DNA of 28,012 bases from an uncultured beta proteobacterium (GCA_903944255.1 CAJARE010000161.1:1-28012), one strand, 5' to 3'; shown: positions 15,359 through 24,249, counted from the stretch's first letter. Translations and numbers: made by a program. The notes: a model not told the origin generated them from the letters alone.

Positions 15359-15847
15359 ATGACACAACCTGCTATTTCTATGATTGTTGCGCGCTCACGC
15401 AACCACGTCATCGGCCGTGATAACCAAATGCCCTGGAAGATTTCAGCTGACCTACAGTTCTTTAAACGGGTCACCATGGGTTTTCCAGTCATTATGGGGC
15501 GCAAAACTTGGGAATCTATTGGTCGTCCTCTACCTGGTCGTCGCAACATTGTTGTCAGTCGCAATCCAAACCTCACCCTTGAAGGCGCCGAAGTGGCTAG
15601 CTCATTAGATGATGCTCTGCATCGCCTTAGCGAGATACCTCGGGTCTTTGTCATTGGTGGAGAGCAATTATTTACTCAGGCATTTCCAAAAGCAGATCAG
15701 CTTTATATTACTGAAATTGAAATGGATGTAGAAGGTGGCGATACTTTCTTTAAAGTACCGAATCCAGAAGAGTGGCTAGAACTTGAACGCACTCCGGGCT
15801 CTGAGGGTGAAACTCACTTCCATTTTCTGACGCTACAACGGAAATAA
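15359..15847 (+). CDS. folA: Dihydrofolate reductase
   Basis: Reduces dihydrofolate to tetrahydrofolate with NADPH; target of trimethoprim. The 162 residues show the N-terminal strand SMIVARSRNHVIG, MPWKISADLQFFK with the catalytic acid D31, and the NADPH motif PVIMGRKTWESIGRPLPGR. FVIGGEQLFTQA is the second cofactor-binding glycine motif. It lies directly after thyA. Only 17 bases separate its stop from that of the convergent TRAP receptor gene, with no terminator in between. Confidence 0.97.
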   Translation: MTQPAISMIVARSRNHVIGRDNQMPWKISADLQFFKRVTMGFPVIMGRKTWESIGRPLPGRRNIVVSRNPNLTLEGAEVASSLDDALHRLSEIPRVFVIGGEQLFTQAFPKADQLYITEIEMDVEGGDTFFKVPNPEEWLELERTPGSEGETHFHFLTLQRK

Positions 15848-15864
15848 AGAGACTCAGAACGGTA

Positions 15865-16947
15865 TTACAGTTTTTTGCTAAAACTATATTGCGCAAAAGC
15901 TTGTTCAGCCAATCCAAACCATTGCGCCTCCATATTTCTAAAGACGCGATAGTCATCAAAGATCTTTTTAAACTGAGGGTTCTTGGCAGACTCTTCTGCA
16001 TAAGCTTCTTCAGATGCCTTAAAGCAGGCATCAAGCACTGAAGAATTAAATTTTCTGAGCACTGCCCCGCCCTGAACTAGTCGCTGAAGTGCGGGAGGAT
16101 TCAGAGCATCATATTTTGCACACATATCGTGATGGGCCATGATAGCTGAAGACTCCCAAGCCGCCTGATATGAAGGGGGCAATGAATCCCATTGTTTTTT
16201 ATTGACCAAAAATGAAAGTGCTGCAGCACCCTCCCAAAAAGCAGGGTAATAATAATTTTTAGCGACTTTTGCTAAACCTAATTTTTCATCATCATAAGGA
16301 CCCACAAATTCTGCAGCATCAATCGTGCCCTTTTCTAATGCTGAATAAATCTCGCCGGCAGGTAGTTGCTGTGGAACTACCCCTAATTTAGCCAAGACCT
16401 GACCAGCAAATCCAGCAATACGAAATTTAAGGCCCTTAAAGTCAGCTGGAGATTTAATTTCCTTACGGAACCAACCCCCCATTTGTGTGCCAGTTTGACC
16501 GCCCAAAAAATTCACAATGTTATAGCTGGCATATAACTCGCGCATTAACTTCATCCCATTACCCTGCAACATCCAGGCAGACTGTTGCCGCGCGGTCATC
16601 CCGAAAGGAGCCGCAGTATCAAAAATAAAAGCACTATTTTTACCTAGGTAGTAATAGCCTGCAGTATGACCGCACTCAACCGTACCATTTTGTACGGCAT
16701 CTAATACTTGAAGTGCTGGGACCACCTCTCCCGCAGCAAATACTTTTATATTAAATTTACCGTCCGTCGCCTTACGTAAGTTATTAGCGAAGATTTCAGG
16801 TGTGCCATACAAGGTATCCAGAGATTTAGGAAAGCTAGAAACTAGACGCCAATTTAGAGTCGGTAAACTTTCTGCAATCGCTGGTGTCGCTAGAGCAGCA
16901 GCGCCAGCACCGAATGTGGCTTTCTTTAAAAAGGAACGTCTTTGCAT
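15865..16947 (-). CDS. Orphan TRAP solute-binding protein, TakP-like
   Basis: Periplasmic receptor of the DctP family; the TakP group binds 2-oxoacids. A twin-arginine-type signal RRSFLKK at 3-9 precedes a hydrophobic stretch and a likely cleavage after AIA at 25. The mature protein has LKGLKFRIAGFAGQVLAKLG (carboxylate-binding Arg), AGEIYSALEKGTIDAAEF and VGPYDDEKLG, which match TakP from memory. No permease genes are adjacent, unlike the receptor at 7532. GAGGAG is upstream of ATG. It may serve permeases encoded elsewhere, perhaps even the nearby dctQM. It is 32 bases from the pmbA stop on the same strand. Confidence 0.92.
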   Translation of the reverse strand: MQRRSFLKKATFGAGAAALATPAIAESLPTLNWRLVSSFPKSLDTLYGTPEIFANNLRKATDGKFNIKVFAAGEVVPALQVLDAVQNGTVECGHTAGYYYLGKNSAFIFDTAAPFGMTARQQSAWMLQGNGMKLMRELYASYNIVNFLGGQTGTQMGGWFRKEIKSPADFKGLKFRIAGFAGQVLAKLGVVPQQLPAGEIYSALEKGTIDAAEFVGPYDDEKLGLAKVAKNYYYPAFWEGAAALSFLVNKKQWDSLPPSYQAAWESSAIMAHHDMCAKYDALNPPALQRLVQGGAVLRKFNSSVLDACFKASEEAYAEESAKNPQFKKIFDDYRVFRNMEAQWFGLAEQAFAQYSFSKKL

Positions 16948-16979
16948 TTCAATCTCCTCAAATATCTGGGATATTAATA

Positions 16980-18326
16980 TTACTTGCCGCCTACTGTCAT
17001 TGAACCAATTAAGATTGAGCCCGTTTCTTTGGTGCCGCGGATTAAAGAATCACTTCCGACTAACTCAATCTCCAACAACATATCGCGCAAATTACCAGCA
17101 ATGGTTACCCCCTCGACTGGATACTGAATTTCTCCATTTTCTACCCAGTATCCAAAGGCGCCTCGAGAATAATCCCCTGTGACATAGTTCACGCCCTGCC
17201 CCATTAACTCAGTCACTAATAAGCCCGTACCCATCTCTTTGAGTAAGGCTGGTAAACCACCTTTAGGCGTTTTTTTACTCTGCAAACTTAAGTTATGTGA
17301 TCCACCCGCATTGCCAGTAGTCTTCATACCTAATTTACGTGCAGAATAAGTTGATAAAAAATAACCTTGCAATATACCTTTATCAACCACTGTACGCGCT
17401 GAAGTTTTCACCCCCTCTTCATCAAAGGGTGTGCTACCGGTCATCGATTTTATATGGGGATTTTCAAAGATATTGATATGCTTTGGTAATACCTGTTTAC
17501 CTAAACTATCAAGCAAGAAACTAGAACGGCGATACAAGGCGGCGCCAGAAACAGCTTGTACTAAACCCCCTAATAAACCAGCAGCTAAAGGTGCTTCAAA
17601 AATGACAGGGCAACGACGTGTCGTTAAGGATCTAGCCTTTAGGCGCGAGAGTGCACGCTGTGCAGCGTATTTACCAATTGCTGCTGGATCTGCTAACTCC
17701 TCAGGAATGCGTGAACTGGAATACCAATCATCACGTTGCATCTTTGCCAGCTTACCTTTTTCAGTAGCGATCGGTGCGCAGGAAATATAGTGTCTTGAAA
17801 ATGGATACCCACCCATAAACCCGTGAGATGTTCCCATCATGAAATGGGCATGATGGGCAGAAACTGAAGCGCCATCACTATTTTGAATTTGCTTACTGAC
17901 CGAAAATGCGCTTCCTTCTGCTACTCGAGCAATCTCTACTGCATGCGTAGCATCAATATTCCACGGATGAAATAAATCTAAATCTAAGGGATTCTTTTCG
18001 AGAAGCTCGCGTTCTGCTGGTCCAGCACAATTATCTTCCGCGGTATGCTGAGCAATATGGTACGCGGCTTCAACTGTGGCCTTGAGGGAGTCTTTAGAAA
18101 AATCGCTGGTGCTGGCATTACCACGTCGATGACCCAAATAGACAGTCACGCCAACCTGTTTGTCTAGGCTTTGCTCAATGGTTTCGATCTCACCTTTGCG
18201 GACGGTTACAGAGAGACCTTGGCCCTCTGAAACCTCTGCAATCGCGTCTGAGGCCCCCTTTTTTTTGGCCTCTTTAAGCATGAAATCCACGATTTCTTGA
18301 AACTGATTCGATGTATATGTAAACAT
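16980..18326 (-). CDS. pmbA: Metalloprotease-associated protein PmbA/TldE
   Basis: Partner of TldD in a cytosolic protease complex that matures or degrades unfolded peptides such as microcin precursors. The 448 residues start with a region containing KGASDAIAEVSEGQGLSVTVRKGEIET, which is characteristic. The C-terminal barrel has SMTGSTPFDEEGVKTSARTV and a GAFGYWVENGEIQYPVEGVT segment near the end. As expected for TldE-type members, I see no HExxxH motif; that metal site belongs to TldD, which is not in this window. The start lies 26 bases from the divergent mogA start, so the two promoters must overlap or one gene has a very short leader. Confidence 0.94.
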   Translation of the reverse strand: MFTYTSNQFQEIVDFMLKEAKKKGASDAIAEVSEGQGLSVTVRKGEIETIEQSLDKQVGVTVYLGHRRGNASTSDFSKDSLKATVEAAYHIAQHTAEDNCAGPAERELLEKNPLDLDLFHPWNIDATHAVEIARVAEGSAFSVSKQIQNSDGASVSAHHAHFMMGTSHGFMGGYPFSRHYISCAPIATEKGKLAKMQRDDWYSSSRIPEELADPAAIGKYAAQRALSRLKARSLTTRRCPVIFEAPLAAGLLGGLVQAVSGAALYRRSSFLLDSLGKQVLPKHINIFENPHIKSMTGSTPFDEEGVKTSARTVVDKGILQGYFLSTYSARKLGMKTTGNAGGSHNLSLQSKKTPKGGLPALLKEMGTGLLVTELMGQGVNYVTGDYSRGAFGYWVENGEIQYPVEGVTIAGNLRDMLLEIELVGSDSLIRGTKETGSILIGSMTVGGK

Positions 18327-18352
18327 GCCCTAATAATAGCTAGAATAGAAAC

Positions 18353-18988
18353 ATGAAGGATACCGAAGCCTGGAAGCGAAGCTCTCCAAATGAACTCAAA
18401 ATTGGCTTAATCTCAGTCTCGGACCGAGCCAGTAAGGGCGTTTATCAAGACGAGGGCATTCCCGCCCTTCAAACATGGCTAATGAAGGCCATCAATAATC
18501 CCTGCGTCTTTCATGAGCGACTGATTGCCGATGAGGCAGAAATCGTGACAGAAACGATTGTGGAGCTGGTAGATGAGCTTGGTTGTGATCTAGTTCTCAC
18601 TACAGGCGGTACAGGCCCATCACGCAGGGATGTTACCCCAGAGGCCACCCTAGAGGCAGGAACCCGTGAAATGCCCGGATTTGGCGAACAGATGCGTCAA
18701 ATTAGCCTCAATTTTGTGCCTACAGCGATTTTGTCGCGCCAAACTGCAGTGCTTCGCGAAATTGATGAGCATGCAGCCCTAGTCATTAATCTCCCCGGTC
18801 AACCCAAGGCTATTGCTGAAACATTGGAGGGCCTCAAGGATGCTAATGGCAAAACCATCGTTCCTGGCATCTTTGCAGCGGTGCCTTATTGTATTGACCT
18901 CATTGGCGGCCCCTATATAGAAACCGATGAATCTGTAATTAAAGTATTTAGGCCTAAAAGCGCTATCAAGAAATCAAGTTCTGACTAG
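18353..18988 (+). CDS. mog: Molybdopterin adenylyltransferase MogA
   Basis: Activates molybdopterin by adenylylation before MoeA inserts molybdate. The 211 residues carry KIGLISVSDRASKGVYQDEG near the N-terminus, the key TTGGTGPSRRDVTPEAT motif, MPGFGEQMR, and NLPGQPKAIAETL. It is a little longer than E. coli MogA (195), with extra residues at both ends. It stands alone, away from moaA-mobA-moeA, divergent from pmbA and convergent with orn. Its TAG stop shares the four bases CTAG with the orn stop. No good ribosome site precedes ATG 18353. Confidence 0.94.
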   Translation: MKDTEAWKRSSPNELKIGLISVSDRASKGVYQDEGIPALQTWLMKAINNPCVFHERLIADEAEIVTETIVELVDELGCDLVLTTGGTGPSRRDVTPEATLEAGTREMPGFGEQMRQISLNFVPTAILSRQTAVLREIDEHAALVINLPGQPKAIAETLEGLKDANGKTIVPGIFAAVPYCIDLIGGPYIETDESVIKVFRPKSAIKKSSSD

Positions 18989-19590
18989 GGTAGTGGGACA
19001 ATAAATTTCTCACGGTAGTACTTCAATTCTTCAATAGATTCCTCAATATCTGCCAAGGCAGTATGAGCTTGTTTTTTGGTAAAGCCCTTCACCAACTCAG
19101 GATGCCAACGCTTACATAATTCTTTTAGAGTGGATACATCAATATTTCGATAATGAAAGTATGCCTCTAGTTTAGGCATGTACTTGGCCATAAAGCGCCT
19201 ATCTTGTCCAATCGTATTGCCACACATCGGAGCAATGCCTGCCTTGATGTATTTCTTTAAAAATGCGATGCATTCTGCCTCGACTAAAGCCTCATCCTGA
19301 GTGGCTGCCTTCACCTTGTCGATTAATCCAGAGCGCCCATGGGTTCCTTTGTTCCAAGAATCCATCGCATCTAAAACCGCCTCTTCCTGATGCACCACCC
19401 AAACTGGCGCCGTGGCAATCGTATTGAGGTGCGCATCGGTCACAATGATCGCAATTTCTAAAATACGGTCATTTTCAGGGTTTAACCCCGACATTTCCAT
19501 ATCTACCCAAATCAGGTGTTCATTTGCTGGGGCAGACTGTGCAGCCGAAAAATTGCTGGTGTTGGTTTGTTCGCTCATATCTTTATTCAT
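18985..19590 (-). CDS. orn: Oligoribonuclease
   Basis: Degrades RNA dinucleotides to mononucleotides, finishing RNA decay started by RNase E. The DEDDh exonuclease motifs are D30 and E32 (WVDMEMSGL), a middle Asp in TIGQDRRFM, and H176 with D181 (AHTALADI). The 201 residues include an N-terminal Ser/Ala/Asn-rich lead of about 20 residues absent from E. coli Orn (181). ATG 19590 overlaps the upstream TGA as ATGA, suggesting coupling to the SpeE-like gene; a second in-frame ATG at 19578 is an alternative start. Its TAG overlaps the mog stop. Confidence 0.95.
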   Translation of the reverse strand: MNKDMSEQTNTSNFSAAQSAPANEHLIWVDMEMSGLNPENDRILEIAIIVTDAHLNTIATAPVWVVHQEEAVLDAMDSWNKGTHGRSGLIDKVKAATQDEALVEAECIAFLKKYIKAGIAPMCGNTIGQDRRFMAKYMPKLEAYFHYRNIDVSTLKELCKRWHPELVKGFTKKQAHTALADIEESIEELKYYREKFIVPLP

Positions 19591-21626
19591 TTGATGATGG
19601 ATAAGAGACTACTGTAATCATCACGCCACAGGGTAAAACCCTTAGGCTCTTCGAGCTCTTGAGCGTTAATAAATTGAATATCACGAAAGGCTTTTTTATC
19701 TTTACTAATCAGTGCCCATTCGGATCGATAACCCACCTTCGTTTCTGAGGCAGCAAAGCTGACTAACTTGATATCTTGATCAAATGCATTTGCTGCTGTT
19801 TTAACAACTGGTCTTAAGTTCAGAAAGCGATTGGTAATATGCAAGGCCAAAATTCCATCGCTCTTTAAATGCCTAAAGTAATGGGTAAATGCTTCTTTGG
19901 TCAGTAAATGAATCGGAACAGAATCACCCGAGAAGGCATCAATTACAAGAACATCAAACTGTTGATTTGGCTCTTGCTCTAATTGCAAACGTGCATCACC
20001 TAAAACGTACTCGATGCTTGCTGGGCTTTTGGATAAAAAAGTAAAGTGCTTTTGAGCGGCATCAATCACTTGAGGATTGATTTCATAAAAGCGGTAAACA
20101 TCGCCTTTGCGCGCATACCCGGCTAAGGTGCCAACGCCTAAACCCACTACCCCAACTTTAATAGGCTGGCTAGATTGGGTTTTGACTAGGATGGCCTGCC
20201 CAACACCGCTTTCACGCACGTAATATGTGGTTGGCTCTAGTGCTTTTGCAGGATCAATAAATTGATTGCCATGGCTAATTTGGCCATGCTGCATGGTTTT
20301 GTAGCCACGGGCCTGATCAATATAAACCTTTAAGGTGCCATAAAAGTTTCGGTGACTCAACTCAATGCCAGCCATATCATGCGAATGATCGTCAATGCGA
20401 ATCACACTAATCAGCACTAGAAAAGCAGCTATTCCAGCAGCAGTAGCGGCCTTCAATTGCACAGTTTTAAAGCGCGTATTAGATAAAAAGACCAAGGCAA
20501 CAACGATGCCGGTTAGTACGATTCCGATCGATAGCTCATAGTTTTCAGTAAACCAATATGGAGCAATCACGCCTACAAAAAAGCCGCCCATTACACCGCC
20601 TACTGCCAACATTAAATAGTAAGTCGTTAAATAGCGTGAATTAGGCTGCTGAGATGCTAGCTCGCCGTGACAGACCATGCAAATCACAAAGAATGAAAAT
20701 AAATTAATACCCGTCGAAATGATTACCGGTAATTCATTTAAGCCTAAGGTTGGCAAATAAGCCAGAATAAAGAGCGCCGCTACCAATAAGGGCAGAAATA
20801 ACTTCCTTCGATACCAGCCGCTGCCCTCAAAACAAATGATGAAGGACAGTAAATAAAGAGCTAAAGGAGCGACCCAAATCATTGGGACAGGCGCAATATT
20901 TTCAGTTAAAAAGCTGGTATCTGCCACCATTAATATCGATGGACATGCCGCCAACAATATCCAAATGAATAAACGAGAAGCGGTAGGCGCAGCAACAGGC
21001 TCTTTTTCTGCCTCTACTAGGGCAATACTATGTCGATTACGCCATGCCAAAACTGCACAGGTCAATACGAATACGACATACAAAGCTGACCAACAATATG
21101 ATTGCCACTGAGTTGGCAGCATTGGCTCAAATGCAATCGGATAAGCTAGTAAAGCCAGCATGGATCCAAAATTAGACAAGGCAAATAAGCGGTATGGAAT
21201 TCCGCCTGTACGCTCACGTGCAAACCAGGCCTGAATCAATGGACCAGTTGTAGAAAGCACGAAATAAGGTAAACCAATTGAAGCAAACAAAAGGCCCAGG
21301 ATTTGTAGAGTGGGATTTTCGCTACCAGTAGGCTTCCATAGTTCACTCGCAGTCAGCGGTAACAAAGATAAGCTAATCAATAGCAGTGCAATGTGCAAGA
21401 TGCTTTGCCGATAAGGGCTGAGTGTCTTAACAATCCAATGTGAATAGATATAACCAAATAGTAAAGTAGCTTGGAAAAACAGCATGCAGGTTGTCCAAAC
21501 TGATGCCGAGCCGCCAAACCATGGCAGGATCATTTTTCCAATCAGTGGCTGTACCTGGAACAATAAAAAGGCACTTAAAAAAATGGTAAGGCCGTATTGA
21601 AAAGTCAGTTGTAGGTTGTATTTCAT
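19587..21626 (-). CDS. Fused membrane / spermidine-synthase-like protein
   Basis: The 679 residues divide in two. Residues 1 to about 390 are strongly hydrophobic with ten or more spans (LSAFLLFQVQPLIGKMILPW at the start is typical). From about 430 a Rossmann methyltransferase-like domain of the SpeE superfamily begins, with GLGVGTLA at 495-502, an acidic YEINP strand end, and DAFSGDSVPIHLLT. The usual putrescine-binding Asp-rich signature of true spermidine synthases is not evident, so polyamine synthesis is doubtful. Function is unknown; the membrane anchor suggests action at the inner face of the inner membrane. It is translationally coupled to orn (ATGA overlap). Confidence 0.85.
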   Translation of the reverse strand: MKYNLQLTFQYGLTIFLSAFLLFQVQPLIGKMILPWFGGSASVWTTCMLFFQATLLFGYIYSHWIVKTLSPYRQSILHIALLLISLSLLPLTASELWKPTGSENPTLQILGLLFASIGLPYFVLSTTGPLIQAWFARERTGGIPYRLFALSNFGSMLALLAYPIAFEPMLPTQWQSYCWSALYVVFVLTCAVLAWRNRHSIALVEAEKEPVAAPTASRLFIWILLAACPSILMVADTSFLTENIAPVPMIWVAPLALYLLSFIICFEGSGWYRRKLFLPLLVAALFILAYLPTLGLNELPVIISTGINLFSFFVICMVCHGELASQQPNSRYLTTYYLMLAVGGVMGGFFVGVIAPYWFTENYELSIGIVLTGIVVALVFLSNTRFKTVQLKAATAAGIAAFLVLISVIRIDDHSHDMAGIELSHRNFYGTLKVYIDQARGYKTMQHGQISHGNQFIDPAKALEPTTYYVRESGVGQAILVKTQSSQPIKVGVVGLGVGTLAGYARKGDVYRFYEINPQVIDAAQKHFTFLSKSPASIEYVLGDARLQLEQEPNQQFDVLVIDAFSGDSVPIHLLTKEAFTHYFRHLKSDGILALHITNRFLNLRPVVKTAANAFDQDIKLVSFAASETKVGYRSEWALISKDKKAFRDIQFINAQELEEPKGFTLWRDDYSSLLSIIK

Positions 21627-21979
21627 ATTGTTCTAGCGTAATGGTATTTTTTAAATAAGGAATAGTTATTTTGTAGGCATAGATTCTAATATGAGCTGTA
21701 CTAATTATATTTTTAAGCACTCAATGACTTTTTTCATTGCCATTGTTTTATCTTGTATGTTATAGCCCAAGCGATAGCATGGAGGCATTGATTTCTGAGT
21801 GCCAATCTAACCCAAAAAGCTCTCGGCTAACCCCTTTGGAACCATTGCGTTAAATCTAGCAATATTAAGTAAATACCGACTGAGTTTGTATTTTTCAATC
21901 TTCTACCCTTATGGTCCACGATAGCGACTGAAGCTGGCTTTTTAGCTAGAATTGATGCTTTTACAAATATAATGATCTC
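21627..21979. other. 353-bp non-coding spacer, AT-rich in its left half
   Basis: No convincing gene on either strand. It contains a small CAATGA/TCATTG hairpin with a T-rich loop (21722-21739), two CTAACCC direct repeats near 21810-21835, and a TATAAT just before the M48 gene. It should hold both divergent promoters. I see no tRNA, IS end or riboswitch. Confidence 0.6.
21968..21973 (+). promoter_or_regulatory. Possible -10 element next to the M48 protease start
   Basis: A perfect TATAAT ends six bases before ATG 21980, which would put transcription start at or near the start codon. There is no good -35 box at 16-18 bases upstream and no Shine-Dalgarno before the ATG. Either the mRNA is leaderless or this is a chance match. 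Confidence 0.3.
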
Positions 21980-23230
21980 ATGACATTTACAATTATTTTT
22001 CTCATTGCTTTTATTGCTAGCTTTGGCCTGCGCCACTGGCTTTCCCAACGCCAAATTCGTTTTGTTGCCCAACATCGCGACACGGTACCACCCGAGTTCG
22101 CCGCAAAAGTAACATTAACAGAGCACCAGAAGGCGGCTGATTACACCATTGCTAAGTTGCGTTTAGGTATTCTAGAGAATGGTGTCAGTGCCATCATTTT
22201 AATTTCTTTCACCTTATTGGGCGGATTAGAGATTCTGAATATTGGCTTACTCCAATTGCTGGGTGCTGGCATCGCACAACAAATGGCACTACTAGTATCG
22301 ATCGTCCTGATTTCAGGAATCATTGACATTCCTTTTTCTTGGTATAAACAGTTCCACCTTGAAGAGCGTTTTGACTTTAACCGGATGAGTAAAAAATTAT
22401 TCTTTAGCGACATGCTAAAGGGCATTGGGATTGGCGGTGCTATCGGTATTCCTTTGTTGTGGGCCATCCTCTCTTTAATGGCTAAAGCAGGAGATTTTTG
22501 GTGGCTCTGGGCTTGGGGAGTACTCACTGCCTTTAGCTTGCTGATGCAATGGATTTTTCCTACTTTTATTGCGCCTCTATTTAACAAATTTGTTGCCTTA
22601 GAAGATGGACCTCTCAAAACACAGATTGAAGCTTTGTTAAAGCGTTGCGACTTTGCAAGCCAAGGTTTATTCGTAATGGATGGCAGCAAGCGCAGTGCCC
22701 ATGGCAATGCCTTTTTTGCAGGTATGGGAAGAGCTAAACGGATTGTCTTTTTTGACACCTTAATCGAAAAACTAAACCCAGGTGAAGTAGAGGCTGTCCT
22801 TGCACATGAGTTGGGACATTTCAAATGCAACCATATACGTAAGCGCCTGCTAGTCTCTTTTGCCACGACCTTTGGCATGTTTGCATTACTGGGGTGGATT
22901 AGCACTAAAGTCTGGTTCTATACCGATTTGGGGGTGATGCCTAACCTCAATGGTTATAACGGTGGCTTGGCACTAGCGCTCTTTATGCTGGTTTCTCCAG
23001 TATTCAGCTTCTTCTTTACCCCCCTAGCTAGCTTAGCTTCCCGTAAACACGAATACGAGGCAGATGGATTTGCTGCGGAAAAATCTTCAGCAAAAGACTT
23101 GATCTCTGCATTAGTAAAGTTATATCAAGACAATGCCTCAACCTTAACGCCTGATCCTCTATATACCGCCTTCTATAGCTCTCACCCACCTGCTCCATTA
23201 CGCATTGCTAACTTACAACGTTTTAGTTAG
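21980..23230 (+). CDS. M48 family membrane metallopeptidase (Ste24/CAAX protease 1 type)
   Basis: Zinc protease embedded in the inner membrane. The active site HELGH at 276-280 supplies two His ligands and the catalytic Glu; the third ligand is E358 in EYEAD at 358-362. Hydrophobic spans before and after these give the multi-span layout of Ste24-like enzymes, including the first span at residues 2-17. The 416 residues fit that group rather than the shorter HtpX. In bacteria the role is probably membrane-protein quality control, as no prenylated substrate is known. rsgA follows after five bases, so the two are likely cotranscribed. Confidence 0.92.
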   Translation: MTFTIIFLIAFIASFGLRHWLSQRQIRFVAQHRDTVPPEFAAKVTLTEHQKAADYTIAKLRLGILENGVSAIILISFTLLGGLEILNIGLLQLLGAGIAQQMALLVSIVLISGIIDIPFSWYKQFHLEERFDFNRMSKKLFFSDMLKGIGIGGAIGIPLLWAILSLMAKAGDFWWLWAWGVLTAFSLLMQWIFPTFIAPLFNKFVALEDGPLKTQIEALLKRCDFASQGLFVMDGSKRSAHGNAFFAGMGRAKRIVFFDTLIEKLNPGEVEAVLAHELGHFKCNHIRKRLLVSFATTFGMFALLGWISTKVWFYTDLGVMPNLNGYNGGLALALFMLVSPVFSFFFTPLASLASRKHEYEADGFAAEKSSAKDLISALVKLYQDNASTLTPDPLYTAFYSSHPPAPLRIANLQRFS

Positions 23231-23235
23231 TAAAT

Positions 23236-24249
23236 ATGGAGCAATTTCGTGCGCTACTGACTGCATCTTATGGAAGGCATTATTTAGCGCAACGGATTAC
23301 TAAAGACCCCCTTGGCAATCTAATGCTGGGACAAGAATTGATTCAGGTCAGCACACCAGCTAAACAGCATATCGGTGCTGTGGGTGATGAGTTACTACTA
23401 GAAAGCACATCGGCTAATCAGGCCCGCATTATTGAAATTGAACCCAGAAAAAATTTACTGTACCGCTCTGATGCATTTAAAAGTAAATTGATTGCATCTA
23501 ACGTAGATCAAATTCTCGTGGTACTGGCAACACAACCCGCATTCTCTCCTGATCTTTTAGGTAGGGCGGTAGTCGCTGCAGAAGCAAATCAAATTGGTCT
23601 TCATATACTGCTGAATAAGTGTGATCTTAAGGATCATTTGACTCATGCCCGTAAAATCATCGCGCCCTATGCGCGTATGGGATATCCAGTTAGCGAGGTC
23701 TCAGCTAAATTTGATCCTGCATCCATTGAGGTACTACGCCCAGCACTGCAAGGAAAAATATCGGTGTTTGTGGGCCAATCAGGAATGGGGAAATCGAGTT
23801 TATTAAATGCCTGGGTTCCAAATGCAGCAGCACTCACCCAAGAATATTCAGTGCGCCTAGATACTGGTAAGCACACCACGACTGCCTGTCGTTACTTTGA
23901 ATTACCAAAAGCTTGGGGTAAAGATTCTGATGGAAAATTAGGAGCGTTGATTGACTCACCAGGATTTCAGGAATTTGGTTTAGCCCACATGTCTGTCAGC
24001 GAGCTACAACACGCCTTTAGGGAGTTTAAGGATCTATTAGGGAAATGCCGTTTTCATAACTGCGCCCATCAAGCAGAGCCCGATTGTGCGGTGAGAGAAG
24101 CGGTAGAGAAAAATGAAATAGCGCCGGAGAGACTAGCGCTATTTAGGCAGTTGCGTTCAGATTCAAAAATGGCTGATACGCAATTGCAAGGTATTAGCCA
24201 AGCCAAACAGCGATGGTCAGCATTAGCAACAAAGCCATCCAAGCGATAA
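23236..24249 (+). CDS. rsgA: Ribosome small-subunit-dependent GTPase A
   Basis: Circularly permuted GTPase that checks late maturation of the 30S subunit. After an OB-fold N-terminal region, motifs come in the permuted order: G4 NKCD at 127-130, the P-loop GQSGMGKS at 180-187, then G3 DSPG at 240-243. The C-terminal zinc site is C271-x4-C276-x-H278-x5-C284, as in the family. Length 337 is normal. The last 56 bases overlap the end of the convergent CbiB-like gene, which encodes real protein on both strands there. Confidence 0.96.
   Translation: MEQFRALLTASYGRHYLAQRITKDPLGNLMLGQELIQVSTPAKQHIGAVGDELLLESTSANQARIIEIEPRKNLLYRSDAFKSKLIASNVDQILVVLATQPAFSPDLLGRAVVAAEANQIGLHILLNKCDLKDHLTHARKIIAPYARMGYPVSEVSAKFDPASIEVLRPALQGKISVFVGQSGMGKSSLLNAWVPNAAALTQEYSVRLDTGKHTTTACRYFELPKAWGKDSDGKLGALIDSPGFQEFGLAHMSVSELQHAFREFKDLLGKCRFHNCAHQAEPDCAVREAVEKNEIAPERLALFRQLRSDSKMADTQLQGISQAKQRWSALATKPSKR

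Noticed and set aside
21827..22075. 82-residue minus-strand frame crossing the M48 start
   Set aside because: It is mostly the reverse of the protease N-terminal coding region and shows no family features; I first considered a transposase remnant but saw no support.
22141..22905. 254-residue minus-strand frame inside the M48 gene
   Set aside because: Reverse of a gene with a clear HELGH active site; the product is low-complexity Ser/Lys/Pro.
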